64,000 nucleotides of DNA from Clostridium chauvoei (GCF_002327185.1 NZ_CP018624.1:744001-808000), one strand, 5' to 3'; shown: positions 17,734 through 27,191, counted from the stretch's first letter. Program-made: numbers and translations. Notes: a model not told the origin generated them from the sequence alone.

Positions 17734-18806
17734 ATGGAAAAAATAAAGGATTTTTTTAAAAATAAGCAGTTTTTTAAAACTTTAATTATATTAGCATTAC
17801 CTATTATATTGCAAAATATTTTAACTTCATCATTAAATATGGCTGATACATTAATGATTGGTTCTATTGGAGATGAACAAGTTGCAGCAGTAGGTATTTT
17901 TACAAAAGATCTACAAGTTATAAAAGAAGCATCTTCATATTTAGCTATTGTAAGTATAAGTTATATTGTAACAGCAATTACATTTACTATAGCAACAGCA
18001 TTAAGATGTATGGAAGATTCTAAGACACCTATGATTATAAGTGCAGTTGCAGTTTGTATAAATATAGTATTAAACTATATTTTTATATTTGGTAAGTTTG
18101 GAGTACCAGAGATGGGAGTACAAGGAGCTGCTATTGCAACAGTAATAGCAAGATTTGTAGAATGTACTCTTCTAGCCATTAAAGGGCATAAACATAAAGT
18201 ATTGCATGGAGAATTTAAAGAGTATTTTATGTTTAAAAAAGATTTTGCTTTTTCAATTTATAAATCAGTAATTCTAGTAGTTCTTAATGAAGCTTGCTGG
18301 GGATTTGGTACTTTTTTCTATTCAATAGCATATGGAAAGCTTGGTACAGAGTCTATGGCAGCAGTGCAAATAACAAATAATATTCAAAACCTTTTCTTTG
18401 TAGTATGTTTTAGTATGGCAAGTTCTTCTCTAGTAATGATAGGAAATTTAATGTATCATATATAGTTAAAGAATATTCAATATTAATATTAAGAATATAT
18501 AGTGTATGTTACCCTATAAGAGTAGTTAATTTAGTTCTTATAGTAGGAGTATTTAGAGGTGGTGGAGATGCTAGCTTTGCTCTAAAAGCAGAAGTATTGA
18601 CTATGTGGTTTATTGGAGTTCCTATGGCATTTATAGGGGCAGTACTATTAGGATTTCCTATATATTTAGTAATTTTAATGGTAACAGCGGAAGAAATAGC
18701 GAAGTTTATAGTATCTATATTTAGATTTAAAAGCTATAAATGGGTTCATAATGTAATAGAAAAATCATCTGTAAATAAAAAAAACAAAGAGGACTATTTA
18801 AAATAA
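17734..18806 (+). pseudogene. MATE family efflux transporter, two internal deletions
   Basis: MATE (NorM/DinF-like) Na+- or H+-coupled drug efflux protein, normally about 450 residues. The 5' part starts well (GGGGG ribosome site, ALPIILQNILTSSLNMADTLMIG), but near 17900 it jumps from AAVGI to FTKDLQVI, missing roughly 60-70 residues in frame. A second gap near 18448 fuses VMIGN to NVSYIVKEYS out of frame, giving an early stop at 18465. The last part (RVVNLVLIVGVFRGGGDASF ... FPIYLVILMVTAEEIAKF) survives in another frame. The loss sizes are estimates from family memory. The protein cannot be functional. Confidence 0.85.
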
Positions 18807-18826
18807 AATAGTCCTCTTTGTTTTTT
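18781..18826 (+). terminator. Terminator after the MATE remnant
   Basis: AAACAAAGAGGACTATTT pairs with AAATAGTCCTCTTTG around TAAAAT and is followed by a T run. The 5' arm overlaps the last codons of the gene. Confidence 0.85.
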
Positions 18827-18907
18827 GAAATTTCATATTAATTAGGAATTTTATATATCCTTAATACTATTATTATCATAATAATAATAAATATATACAT
18901 AAAATAA

Positions 18908-18946
18908 AAAATATCACAACTTTTTATTAAAAATTGTGATATTTTT
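18908..18946. terminator. Terminator of the tRNA-Leu gene
   Basis: AATATCACAA pairs with TTGTGATATT, with A and T runs on both sides. It lies about 10 bases beyond the tRNA 3' end on the minus strand. Confidence 0.75.
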
Positions 18947-18956
18947 ATAATTTAAT

Positions 18957-19040
18957 TGGTGCCGGCAGAGGGAATCGAACCCTCACGGTAAAACCGCATG
19001 ATTTTGAGTCATGTGCGTCTGCCAGTTCCGCCATGCCGAC
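18957..19040 (-). tRNA. tRNA-Leu (anticodon CAA)
   Basis: Read on the minus strand it starts GTCGGCA and ends TGCCGGC-ACCA, giving a perfect seven-pair acceptor stem with encoded CCA. The anticodon arm CATGA-CTCAAAA-TCATG carries CAA. A long variable arm (CGGTTTTACCG) marks a class II tRNA, and the T arm has GAGGGTTCGATTCCCTC. The length of 84 bases fits tRNA-Leu. It reads UUG codons. Confidence 0.97.
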
Positions 19041-19181
19041 AAGGTCTCTTCATTAGAAAATAATATCATAAAAGAATAAAAATTTCAAGTTTTAATTTTT
19101 TATTCCTAAAAAGATAAAAATTTTACAATAAAATCTTGTTAGTATGGACAAGTTCTGATATTATTAGAAGAGGATAAATTT

Positions 19182-19194
19182 AACCCAGTGGGTT
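19182..19194. promoter_or_regulatory. Inverted repeat upstream of the NifU-like/GGGtGRT pair
   Basis: AACCCA-G-TGGGTT forms a short perfect palindrome about 95 bases before the gene, and a third ACCCAG half-site follows at about 19203. G+C-rich symmetric sequence in such AT-rich DNA suggests an operator. No regulator is identified. Confidence 0.35.
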
Positions 19195-19288
19195 TAATTT
19201 TGACCCAGTTATGTGTAGTCTACATATTAAACACATAGTTAGTAGAAGAAGACTACGACTATTTAATAATTAGGGAGGAATCAATGAT

Positions 19289-19981
19289 ATGATGTATTCA
19301 AGAGAAGTTGAAGAAATGTGTGTTGTTGCTAAGGGACCTAATCATGGTCCAGCACCGATTCCTGTAGAAGGAAGATGGGTACAATCTAAAGAAGTTAAAG
19401 ATATTTCAGGATTAACTCATGGTGTGGGTTGGTGTGCACCACAACAAGGAGCTTGTAAATTAACTTTAAACGTTAAAGATGGAATAATAGAAGAGGCGTT
19501 AGTTGAAACAATTGGATGTTCAGGAATGACTCATTCAGCTGCTATGGCTTCAGAAATATTACCAGGAAAGACTATATTAGAAGCATTAAACACAGACTTA
19601 GTTTGTGATGCTATAAACACAGCTATGAGAGAATTATTCTTACAAATAGTTTATGGAAGAACTCAAACTGCTTTCTCAGAAGGTGGATTACCAATAGGAG
19701 CTGGACTTGAAGATTTAGGAAAAGGATTAAGATCTCAAGTTGGTACTATGTACGGAACAGTTGCTAAGGGACCAAGATACTTAGAAATGGCAGAAGGTTA
19801 TGTAACTGAAACAGCTTTAGATGCTGATGGAGAAATCATAGGTTACAAATTCGTTCACTTAGGCAAGATGATGGAAATGGTTGCTAAGGGAATGGATGCT
19901 AATGAAGCTTTAGCTAAAGCTACAGGACAATACGGAAGATTTGATGACGCTGTTACAGTTATAGATCCAAGACACAAATAA
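19289..19981 (+). CDS. NifU-like iron-sulfur scaffold-type protein
   Basis: A 230-residue protein of the NifU/IscU-like scaffold superfamily found in anaerobes paired with the GGGtGRT protein. Conserved Cys residues lie in GVGWCAPQQGACKLTL (two Cys) and VETIGCSGMTHSAAMASEIL (third Cys), the positions expected for cluster ligands. It lies 22 bases upstream of the GGGtGRT gene, with a GGGAGG ribosome site. The precise partner and pathway are unknown. The start could also be the next codon (ATG ATG). Confidence 0.88.
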   Translation: MMYSREVEEMCVVAKGPNHGPAPIPVEGRWVQSKEVKDISGLTHGVGWCAPQQGACKLTLNVKDGIIEEALVETIGCSGMTHSAAMASEILPGKTILEALNTDLVCDAINTAMRELFLQIVYGRTQTAFSEGGLPIGAGLEDLGKGLRSQVGTMYGTVAKGPRYLEMAEGYVTETALDADGEIIGYKFVHLGKMMEMVAKGMDANEALAKATGQYGRFDDAVTVIDPRHK

Positions 19982-20003
19982 TATTGTAAGGAGGAATAGA
20001 AAC

Positions 20004-21005
20004 ATGGCATTATTTGAAAGTTATGAAAGAAGAATTAACCAAATCACTCCAGTATTACAAAAATACGGAATGGAAAAAATAGAAGATGCTAAGGCTGTAT
20101 GTGATGAAAAGGGAATCAACGTTTATGATATCGTTAAGTCAACTCAACCAATCGCATTCGAAAACGCTATGTGGGCTTACACTTTAGGTGCTGCTATAGC
20201 TATAAAGAAGGGCTGCGTAAAGGCTGCTGATGCTGCTGAAGCTCTAGGAGAAGGATTACAAGCATTCTGTATCCCAGGATCAGTTGCTGATGATAGAAAA
20301 GTTGGTTTAGGCCACGGAAACTTAGGAGCTATGCTTTTAAGAGAAGAAACTAAATGTTTCGCATTCTTAGCAGGACACGAAAGCTTCGCTGCTGCTGAAG
20401 GTGCTATAAAGATAGCTGAAAAAGCTAACAAGGTAAGAAAAGAACCTTTAAGAGTTATATTAAACGGTCTTGGAAAAGATGCTGCTTATATAATTTCAAG
20501 AATTAACGGATTTACTTATGTTCAAACTAAGTTTGATTACATGACTGGTAAATTAGAAATAGTTAAAGAAAAAGCATACTCAAACGGACCAAGAGCTGCA
20601 GTTAAGTGCTACGGTTCAGACGACGTTAGAGAAGGTGTTGCTATAATGCATCACGAAGGAGTTGACGTATCAATCACTGGTAACTCAACTAACCCTACAA
20701 GATTCCAACATCCAGTTGCTGGAACATACAAGAAGGAATGTGTAGAACAAGGTAAGAAGTACTTCTCAGTTGCATCAGGTGGTGGTACTGGAAGAACTCT
20801 TCACCCAGATAACATGGCAGCAGGTCCTGCTTCATACGGTATGACTGATACTATGGGAAGAATGCACTCAGATGCACAATTCGCAGGATCATCATCAGTT
20901 CCAGCTCACGTTGAAATGATGGGTCTTATCGGAATGGGTAACAACCCAATGGTTGGAGCTACAGTTGCAGTTTCAGTTGCTATAGAAGAAGCAATGAGCA
21001 AGTAA
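20004..21005 (+). CDS. GGGtGRT protein
   Basis: A 333-residue conserved protein of unknown function, named for its motif: ASGGGTGRTLHPDNMAAGP near residue 253. It is Gly/Ala-rich and shows no membrane segment. It is encoded with the NifU-like protein as a two-gene operon (AAGGAGG ribosome site). Codon use differs from neighbours: many C-ending codons (AAC, TAC, GAC, ATC, TTC), a mark of strong expression in low-GC clostridia. A role in metal or cluster chemistry is only suggested by context. Confidence 0.92.
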   Translation: MALFESYERRINQITPVLQKYGMEKIEDAKAVCDEKGINVYDIVKSTQPIAFENAMWAYTLGAAIAIKKGCVKAADAAEALGEGLQAFCIPGSVADDRKVGLGHGNLGAMLLREETKCFAFLAGHESFAAAEGAIKIAEKANKVRKEPLRVILNGLGKDAAYIISRINGFTYVQTKFDYMTGKLEIVKEKAYSNGPRAAVKCYGSDDVREGVAIMHHEGVDVSITGNSTNPTRFQHPVAGTYKKECVEQGKKYFSVASGGGTGRTLHPDNMAAGPASYGMTDTMGRMHSDAQFAGSSSVPAHVEMMGLIGMGNNPMVGATVAVSVAIEEAMSK

Positions 21006-21080
21006 TAAGCTTTGATATTCAACAACAATAAAGTCATATCACAGTTATTAAACTTGTGTTATTGATGATAGAGTTGTGTT

Positions 21081-21133
21081 AAAAGTTGTGAAAATAATGA
21101 AGGAGAAATCCTTTGTTATTTCACAACTTTTTT
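21081..21133 (+). terminator. Terminator after the GGGtGRT gene
   Basis: AAAAGTTGTGAAAATAA pairs with TTATTTCACAACTTTT, followed by T residues. The remaining 170 bases to the next gene hold only its promoter. Confidence 0.8.
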
Positions 21134-21237
21134 GTTTTCATACGTATATTTTTATTTATAAATTTAATAAAATATGCAAATAACAATAATATTGCGAAAT
21201 TTATTTAAAAAATACATAAAAATATTTGTATATTTAC

Positions 21238-21266
21238 TTGGCAATTGACGAAAAATGTTGTATTAT
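21238..21266 (+). promoter_or_regulatory. Promoter of the purine permease gene
   Basis: TTGGCA (21238-21243) and TATTAT (21261-21266) with exactly 17 bp between. The leader from there to the ATG at 21309 is only about 35 bases, too short for a purine riboswitch, and none of its conserved text is present. Confidence 0.6.
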
Positions 21267-21308
21267 AGTTCAGGGATTTATAAAAATATACGAAAGAAGG
21301 AAAGTTTT

Positions 21309-22622
21309 ATGAAAAACACGAAAATTAATAGTTATTTAGATAATTATTTTCACTTAGGTAAAAATAACACTAATGTAAAAACGGAAATGATAGCAGGTAT
21401 AACTACTTTCATGACTATGGCTTATATATTAATAGTTAACCCATCAATATTAGCAGCAGCTGGAATGGATAGTGGAGCAGTATTTACAGCTACAGCAGTA
21501 TCAGCAGTTATCTCAACGTTAATAATGGGATTATATGCAAAACTTCCTTTTGCTCAAGCACCAGGAATGGGATTAAATGCTTTTTTTGCCTTTACAGTAG
21601 TATTAGGCATGGGATATTCTTTTGAGTTTGCTTTAACAGCAGTATTTTTAGAAGGATTAATATTTATAATATTAACAGTATTTAATGTTCGTGAGGCAGT
21701 AGTTGATTCTATACCAAGCAATATTAAAAAAGCTATTTCAGTTGGAATAGGTTTATTTATTGCTTTAATAGGATTAGAAGGAGCAGGAGTTGTAATTAAA
21801 GGAGAAGGAACTTTAGTAGCTCTTGGAGATATAACTAAGGGAAGTGCATTACTTGCTATTATAGGTATAGTAATTACAGCAATTTTAATAGCTAGAAATG
21901 TTAAGGGTGCTTTATTCTTAGGAATGATAATTACAGCTATAATAGGAGTTCCTATGGGAATAACACCAATTCCAACCAATATATTAAGTACACCACCTTC
22001 ATTAAGCCCTGTTTTTATGAAGTTTGAGTGGCATAATATATTCTCATTAGATATGGTAGTTGTATTATTTACATTATTATTTATGGACATGTTTGATAAT
22101 ATAGGAACTTTAGTTGGAGTTGCAACTAAAGCAAAGATGTTAGATGAAAATGGTAAAGTACCAAATATCAAAAAAGCTTTATTTGCAGATGCTATTGGTA
22201 CTACATTAGGAGCGTGTCTTGGAACTAGTACAGTAAGTACATTTGTTGAAAGTGCTTCAGGGGTTGCTGAAGGTGGTAGAACAGGATTAACAGCTGTATC
22301 TACAGCTATAATGTTTGCTTTTGCATTATTCTTTGCACCTTTATTCGGAGTTATAACTCCGGCTGTAACATGCTCAGCTTTAGTGTTAGTTGGATTATTT
22401 ATGTTAGAGCCAATACTTGAAATAGATTTAAAAGATTGGACTGAAGCTATACCAGCTTTCTTAACAATAATAATGATGCCTTTAGCATATAGTATATCAG
22501 ATGGTATTGTTTTTGGAGTGATATCTTATATTATAATTAAGCTATTTACAGGAAGAAGAAAAGAAATAAGTATGACAACTGTAATAGTGGGTATAATCTT
22601 TATACTTAAATTTATAATTTAA
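21309..22622 (+). CDS. NCS2/AzgA-type purine permease
   Basis: A 437-residue membrane transporter with about 12-14 helices, related to the guanine/hypoxanthine/adenine permeases PbuG, PbuO and AdeP. Typical text: TEMIAGITTFMTMAYILIVNPSIL at the N-terminus, QAPGMGLNAFFAFTVV, LFMDMFDNIGTLVGV and GTSTVSTFVESASGVAEGGRTGLTA. The ATG at 21309 is chosen because AAGGAA precedes it and the promoter -10 box overlaps the longer reading frame. Which purine it carries cannot be told. Confidence 0.9.
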   Translation: MKNTKINSYLDNYFHLGKNNTNVKTEMIAGITTFMTMAYILIVNPSILAAAGMDSGAVFTATAVSAVISTLIMGLYAKLPFAQAPGMGLNAFFAFTVVLGMGYSFEFALTAVFLEGLIFIILTVFNVREAVVDSIPSNIKKAISVGIGLFIALIGLEGAGVVIKGEGTLVALGDITKGSALLAIIGIVITAILIARNVKGALFLGMIITAIIGVPMGITPIPTNILSTPPSLSPVFMKFEWHNIFSLDMVVVLFTLLFMDMFDNIGTLVGVATKAKMLDENGKVPNIKKALFADAIGTTLGACLGTSTVSTFVESASGVAEGGRTGLTAVSTAIMFAFALFFAPLFGVITPAVTCSALVLVGLFMLEPILEIDLKDWTEAIPAFLTIIMMPLAYSISDGIVFGVISYIIIKLFTGRRKEISMTTVIVGIIFILKFII

Positions 22623-22631
22623 TATTAAATA

Positions 22632-22685
22632 TAAGCATGTTTAAGATTAACTTTTCTTTAAAAGAAATCTAAAACATGCTTTTTA
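22632..22685 (+). terminator. Terminator after the purine permease
   Basis: AAGCATGTTT and AAACATGCTT form the outer stem with an inner AGATT/AATCT pairing, followed by T residues. Confidence 0.75.
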
Positions 22686-22970
22686 ATTAGAAGGTAGTAG
22701 TATTAATTTAAAAGTTAAGTGGGATTATTAGCTAATAATATAATAAGTTTTTTTAGGATAATATATTAATATAGCACAAAATGTATTTTTATAGATTATA
22801 TTTAATAAATAATTTATATATATAACTTTAATATAATAATAAAAGAAAAATCAGAATATTTTTTGTGATTGTCGAACTCTAAATAGGCTGGTAGAATAAG
22901 AGAGTATATATTATTATATTATAAATATATTATAAATTTTTAGAAAGTTAAAATTTTAGGAGGAGTAGAA
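22686..22970. other. Intergenic region upstream of the APC antiporter
   Basis: About 285 AT-rich bases without a gene. A TTGTCGAA match at 22869-22876 resembles a Spo0A box, and AGGAGG at the 3' end is the ribosome site of the next gene. I see no riboswitch-like structure. Confidence 0.35.
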
Positions 22971-24392
22971 ATGACAGACAACTCTAAAAACATTAGATGG
23001 TATAATCTTGCCTTAATGGCATTTGTATCTGTTTGGGGATTTGGTAATGTAGTTAATAATTATGCAAATCAAGGATTAACAGTAGTTGTATCATGGGTAT
23101 TAATAATAGCTTTATATTTTGTACCGTATGCATTAATGGTTGGAGAATTAGGTTCAACATTTAAAGATGCAAAGGGTGGAGTAAGTACATGGATTAGAGA
23201 AACAATGAGTCCTACATTAGCTTATTTAGCAGGGTGGACTTACTGGGTAGTACATATCCCTTACTTAGCTCAAAAGCCACAATCAGTTTTAATAGCTTTA
23301 GGATGGACAATAAAACAAGATGGTTCTTTAATAAAGAGTATGGATTCATTAGTAGCGCAAGGGATAACTTTAGTAGTATTCTTAGTATTTTTATGGATAG
23401 CATCTAGAGGTGTTACATCATTGAAGAGAATAGGAACTATTGCAGGAACATCAACTTTCATAATGTCAATATTATATATTTTATTAATGGTAGCAGCTCC
23501 AGCAATAAGAGGTATAGAGCCTGCAACAACTAATATTACATTTAAGACAATTATGCCAGAGTTTAATTTTGCGTATTTCACTACCTTATCAATGTTAGTA
23601 TTTGCAGTTGGTGGATGTGAAAAGATATCACCATATGTAAATAATATGAAAAATTCAAGTAAGGAATTCCCAAGAGGAATGATTATATTAGCTGTTATGG
23701 TTACAGTATCAGCAATTTTAGGATCTATAGCAATGGGAATGATGTTTGATTCAAATAATATTCCAAAAGATCTTATGATGAATGGTCAATATTATGCATT
23801 CCAAAAACTTGGAGAATATTATGGTGTTGGGAAATTATTATTAATAATTTATGCTTTAGCTAATATGCTAGCTCAAATTTCAGCATTAGTTTTCTCAATA
23901 GATGCACCGTTAAAGGTTTTACTTTCAGATGCTGATTCAAGATATATACCAAAGGCTTTAACTAAGACAAATAAATATGGTGCTCCAATAAATGGATACT
24001 ATATGACAGCTGTATTAGTAGGTATATTAATTATGATTCCAGCTCTTGGAATAAGAGATATGAATGCATTATTTGATTGGTTATTAAAATTAAATTCAGT
24101 AGTAATGCCACTTAGATATTTATGGGTATTCTTAGCATTTATAATGCTTAAGAAGGCTGCTGGTAAATTTAAAGCAGATTATAAATTTGTTAAGAATGAT
24201 AAATTTGCTTTAATAATAGGTGTTTGGTGTTTTGTATTTACTGCTTTTGCATGTATTATGGGGATGTTCCCAAATGGAGTTGAAACTTATTCAAGTCAAT
24301 GGTGGTTCCAAATAGTACTTAATGTACTTACTCCATTTGCATTATTAGGTTTAGGTTTAATTTTACCTAAAATAGCTTCAAAAACTAATTAA
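22971..24392 (+). CDS. APC superfamily amino acid antiporter, GadC/YjeM-like
   Basis: A 473-residue, 12-helix amino acid transporter of the glutamate:GABA antiporter branch. Diagnostic stretches: FVSVWGFGNVVNNYANQGL in helix 1, YALMVGELGSTFKDAKGGVSTW, and WTYWVVHIPYLAQKPQS. It is monocistronic with its own terminator. A glutaminase gene lies 5.4 kb downstream. In glutamine-based acid resistance these two activities cooperate, but no glutamate decarboxylase is in the window. Substrate is inferred from family only. Confidence 0.85.
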   Translation: MTDNSKNIRWYNLALMAFVSVWGFGNVVNNYANQGLTVVVSWVLIIALYFVPYALMVGELGSTFKDAKGGVSTWIRETMSPTLAYLAGWTYWVVHIPYLAQKPQSVLIALGWTIKQDGSLIKSMDSLVAQGITLVVFLVFLWIASRGVTSLKRIGTIAGTSTFIMSILYILLMVAAPAIRGIEPATTNITFKTIMPEFNFAYFTTLSMLVFAVGGCEKISPYVNNMKNSSKEFPRGMIILAVMVTVSAILGSIAMGMMFDSNNIPKDLMMNGQYYAFQKLGEYYGVGKLLLIIYALANMLAQISALVFSIDAPLKVLLSDADSRYIPKALTKTNKYGAPINGYYMTAVLVGILIMIPALGIRDMNALFDWLLKLNSVVMPLRYLWVFLAFIMLKKAAGKFKADYKFVKNDKFALIIGVWCFVFTAFACIMGMFPNGVETYSSQWWFQIVLNVLTPFALLGLGLILPKIASKTN

Positions 24393-24403
24393 AAATTAAA
24401 TTT

Positions 24404-24439
24404 ATAGCTACTAGCATATTATGTTAGTAGCTATTTTTT
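24404..24439 (+). terminator. Terminator after the antiporter gene
   Basis: ATAGCTACTA pairs with TAGTAGCTAT, with an inner GCATA/TATGT pairing, followed by a T run. Confidence 0.85.
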
Positions 24440-24639
24440 ATATAAAAAAGTATAAATTATTATATTAAAATAAATAATAAATAGTGAAGCAGGAATGAGT
24501 AATAAATAATACTAAGTGTTAAAAGGTAAAATAAACTATCTTATAAAATAAATAATATCACTTATTGAAAGTTTTAAATTATTGTTGTATAATAAGGACA
24601 AGCAAAATAAAAAAATAAGTAAGATTGAGGTATGGAATT

Positions 24640-24930
24640 ATGAATGGTGGATTTAAAACTTTATTATACATATTAGGTGGATTTTTAGTTTTTTATTTAA
24701 TTATGTCTTTAACATTTACAATATTGCCATGGGCAATATTAATAGGATTAATTTTATATATCTTCTTTAAAATTAAGGGTTGGTTTATTCAAAGAAGAAA
24801 TAATAAAAATTCTAATCAATATTATAATAATGAAACTTCAAATTATGATGTAAAAGTAGATACAATAGAAACAGATGACATAGTAGGAAATATTATTGAT
24901 GTTGATTATGAAGATGTAGATAATAAATAA
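24640..24930 (+). CDS. Small membrane protein of unknown function
   Basis: A 96-residue protein with two adjacent hydrophobic helices (roughly residues 6-25 and 30-48), a basic stretch (KGWFIQRRNNKN) and an acidic, Asn-rich C-terminal tail. The ATG at 24640 is preferred because GAGG lies nine bases upstream; a TTG five codons earlier overlaps that site. No family recognised. It stands alone between terminators. Confidence 0.65.
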   Translation: MNGGFKTLLYILGGFLVFYLIMSLTFTILPWAILIGLILYIFFKIKGWFIQRRNNKNSNQYYNNETSNYDVKVDTIETDDIVGNIIDVDYEDVDNK

Positions 24931-24935
24931 ATTAT

Positions 24936-24963
24936 AAAAAACTCAGCAGGTGCTGGGTTTTTA
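24936..24963 (+). terminator. Terminator
   Basis: AAAACTCAGC pairs with GCTGGGTTTT around AGGT, followed by T residues. Confidence 0.7.
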
Positions 24964-25007
24964 TGTTATTATTAATAAATTAGAAATATTTTGTAGGAGA
25001 AGGTAAA

Positions 25008-25892
25008 ATGAATTTTAGAAAGTTAAAGATATTTTATGAGACAGCCACATGTTTAAATATGACTAAAGTAGCTAAAAATATGTACATAAGTCAACCATCC
25101 ATAAGTCAAAGTATAAATGAGTTAGAGAACGAATTAGAAGTTAAATTATTTGATAGAATAGGTAAAAAGTTATATTTAACTCATGAAGGTGAAATATTTT
25201 TAAATTATACAAGAAGAATTTTAAATCTTTATGATGAAAGTACTAAGATATTAAAAGATTTTAATAATAATATAAAAGGAAAAATAACGATAGGTGCAAG
25301 TACTACTATAGGTATCTACATATTACCTGAAATTATAAAAGAGTTTTCAAGTGAATTTAAAGATATAGAAATATCACTAATTATTGAAAATACAGAGCAT
25401 ATAGAAAAGCTTATTTTAGAAAATAAAATTGATTTTGCATATGTTGAAGGTAGTGTACAATCAGATGAAATAAACAAAGAAAAAGTATGGGAAGATGAAC
25501 TGGTATTTATTTGTGGTAAAAATCATAAATTTAAAGAAGAAAAAATTATAAGTGGAGAAAAGTTAGCAAAAGAAAAATTTATAATGAGAGAAGATGGAAG
25601 TGGAACAAGAGAGCATGTAGAAAATTTTCTTAACAATAAAAACTTACCTTTTAATATATTCTTAGAATTAGGCAATACAGAGGCTATTAAGAGGACTGTA
25701 GAGGCTAATTTAGGAATAGGGTGTATTTCTCTTATAACTATTGAAGAAAAGCTTGAGAGTGGAGATTTAAACGCTTTTAGATTGAAAGAGGGAGTTATAA
25801 AAAGAGATTTGCTTTTTATAATTCATAAAGATAAGTTTATCTCCAATAATATGAAAAAGTTTATGGAATTTGCTGAGAAAAACAGTATATAA
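25008..25892 (+). CDS. LysR family transcriptional regulator
   Basis: A 294-residue LysR-type regulator. The N-terminal winged helix is complete (FRKLKIFYETATCLNMTKVAKNMYISQPSIS, then INELENELEVKLFDR), followed by a periplasmic-binding-like effector domain from about residue 90 (KGKITIGASTTIGIYILPEII). It is divergent from nothing but lies 100 bases upstream of a YeiH-type transporter in the same direction. Such CysL-like regulators commonly control YeiH, so that gene is its probable target. Confidence 0.92.
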   Translation: MNFRKLKIFYETATCLNMTKVAKNMYISQPSISQSINELENELEVKLFDRIGKKLYLTHEGEIFLNYTRRILNLYDESTKILKDFNNNIKGKITIGASTTIGIYILPEIIKEFSSEFKDIEISLIIENTEHIEKLILENKIDFAYVEGSVQSDEINKEKVWEDELVFICGKNHKFKEEKIISGEKLAKEKFIMREDGSGTREHVENFLNNKNLPFNIFLELGNTEAIKRTVEANLGIGCISLITIEEKLESGDLNAFRLKEGVIKRDLLFIIHKDKFISNNMKKFMEFAEKNSI

Positions 25893-25994
25893 GTAAATAC
25901 CTATTATAACTATAAATTAATAGTATTTTACCTTTTAAGTCTTTGAATTTATAATCATATCTGTAGAAACGAGATTGAATTTAGAGGTGAAGAA

Positions 25995-27017
25995 ATGTTA
26001 GGTAAATTTAAAAAAATTTTTCCTGGTTTAATTATATGTTTAATTGTGGGAATAATATCAGAATTTTTAGGTAGCTACTTTACTACCATAGGAGCAGCGA
26101 GTTTTGCAATATTTATAGGAATAGTATTAGGTAATACGATTTTTCATAAGAAAAAATATGAAGATGGAACTAAATTTGCAGAAAAAGATTTGTTAAATTA
26201 TTCAATTGTACTTATGGGAGCAAATTTAAACTTAGCTGAAATATTACAATTAGGATATAGCGGTTTAATTTTTATAGTACTTCAAATGACTTTAACAATG
26301 ACAGTAACTTATTTTATAGGAAGAAAGTTAAGATTCAATAGAAAATATTGCTTATTAATGTCATCAGGAAACTCAGTTTGTGGATCATCAGCTATTGGAG
26401 CAACAGCACCAGTTATTAATGCAGATGACTCAGATAAAGTAATATCAATTACTATAGTAAATGTTATAGGAACTATATTAATGATATTATTACCTGTAAT
26501 TACATCAGTATTATATGATAATGCAACTCTTCAAACATCAGCAATTATGGGAGGAATTTTACAATCAGTAGGACAAGTTATAGGATCAGCAAAATTCGTT
26601 AGTGACGATGTTGTTAAATTAGCTACAGTATTTAAAATAATAAGAATTATATTAATAGTAGTTGTAGTTTTAATTTATGAAAAAATAGATTTCTCAGAAG
26701 AGGAAAATAAAGAAGAATTAAAAAAAGATAAAGTGGAAGAAGTTAAGAAAAAGAGAAGATTAAATATTCCATGGTTTATAACAGGATTCTTTTTAATTTG
26801 TATTCTTAATACTTTAGGAATAGTACCAGAATTTGTAGCTAAATCATTTAAGTGGATAAGTGGAAACTTTGAAATAATAGCTTTAGCTGGTATTGGAATG
26901 AGAGTGAAAATAAGAGATTTAGTAAAAGAAGGCCCAATGGCAATGTTATACGGATTGTTAGTAGGTACTTGTCAAATTATATTTGCTATAGTTTTAATAA
27001 GACTACTTATAAAATAG
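25995..27017 (+). CDS. YeiH family (UPF0324) putative sulfate exporter
   Basis: A 340-residue membrane protein with about ten helices. Family text: FAIFIGIVLGNTIF, YSIVLMGANLNL, and the conserved SSGNSVCGSSAIGATAPVI near residue 127. A charged cytoplasmic loop (residues 235-255, many Lys/Glu) lies before the C-terminal helices. YeiH proteins are predicted exporters of sulfate or related sulfonates. The preceding LysR gene is the likely regulator. Confidence 0.88.
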   Translation: MLGKFKKIFPGLIICLIVGIISEFLGSYFTTIGAASFAIFIGIVLGNTIFHKKKYEDGTKFAEKDLLNYSIVLMGANLNLAEILQLGYSGLIFIVLQMTLTMTVTYFIGRKLRFNRKYCLLMSSGNSVCGSSAIGATAPVINADDSDKVISITIVNVIGTILMILLPVITSVLYDNATLQTSAIMGGILQSVGQVIGSAKFVSDDVVKLATVFKIIRIILIVVVVLIYEKIDFSEEENKEELKKDKVEEVKKKRRLNIPWFITGFFLICILNTLGIVPEFVAKSFKWISGNFEIIALAGIGMRVKIRDLVKEGPMAMLYGLLVGTCQIIFAIVLIRLLIK

Positions 27018-27054
27018 AATAGTTAAAACTATAAAAATTATTTTAGGTTATGAA

Positions 27055-27093
27055 AATAAAGGCAACTCATTAAAGAGTGTCTTTATTTTTTTG
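27055..27093 (+). terminator. Terminator after yeiH
   Basis: AATAAAGGCAACTC and GAGTGTCTTTATT form an imperfect stem followed by a T run. Confidence 0.65.
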
Positions 27094-27191
27094 TTTAAAG
27101 CTAACTTAAGAATAAATCTTTATAGCAATTAATACTAGAATAAAAAAATTATAAAGGTAAAAAATAAATAGGAAGTATAGGAGGTGTTTTT

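Noticed and set aside
21246..21266. TTGACG as -35 box for the purine permease
   Set aside because: Only about 9 bases from the -10 box; TTGGCA at 21238 gives the proper 17 bp spacer.
21134..21308. Purine riboswitch before the NCS2 permease
   Set aside because: None of the conserved junction text is present and the leader after the promoter is too short.
21554..22171. 205-codon minus-strand frame inside the purine permease gene
   Set aside because: Antisense shadow of a membrane protein gene, Ile/Pro-rich composition and no ribosome site.
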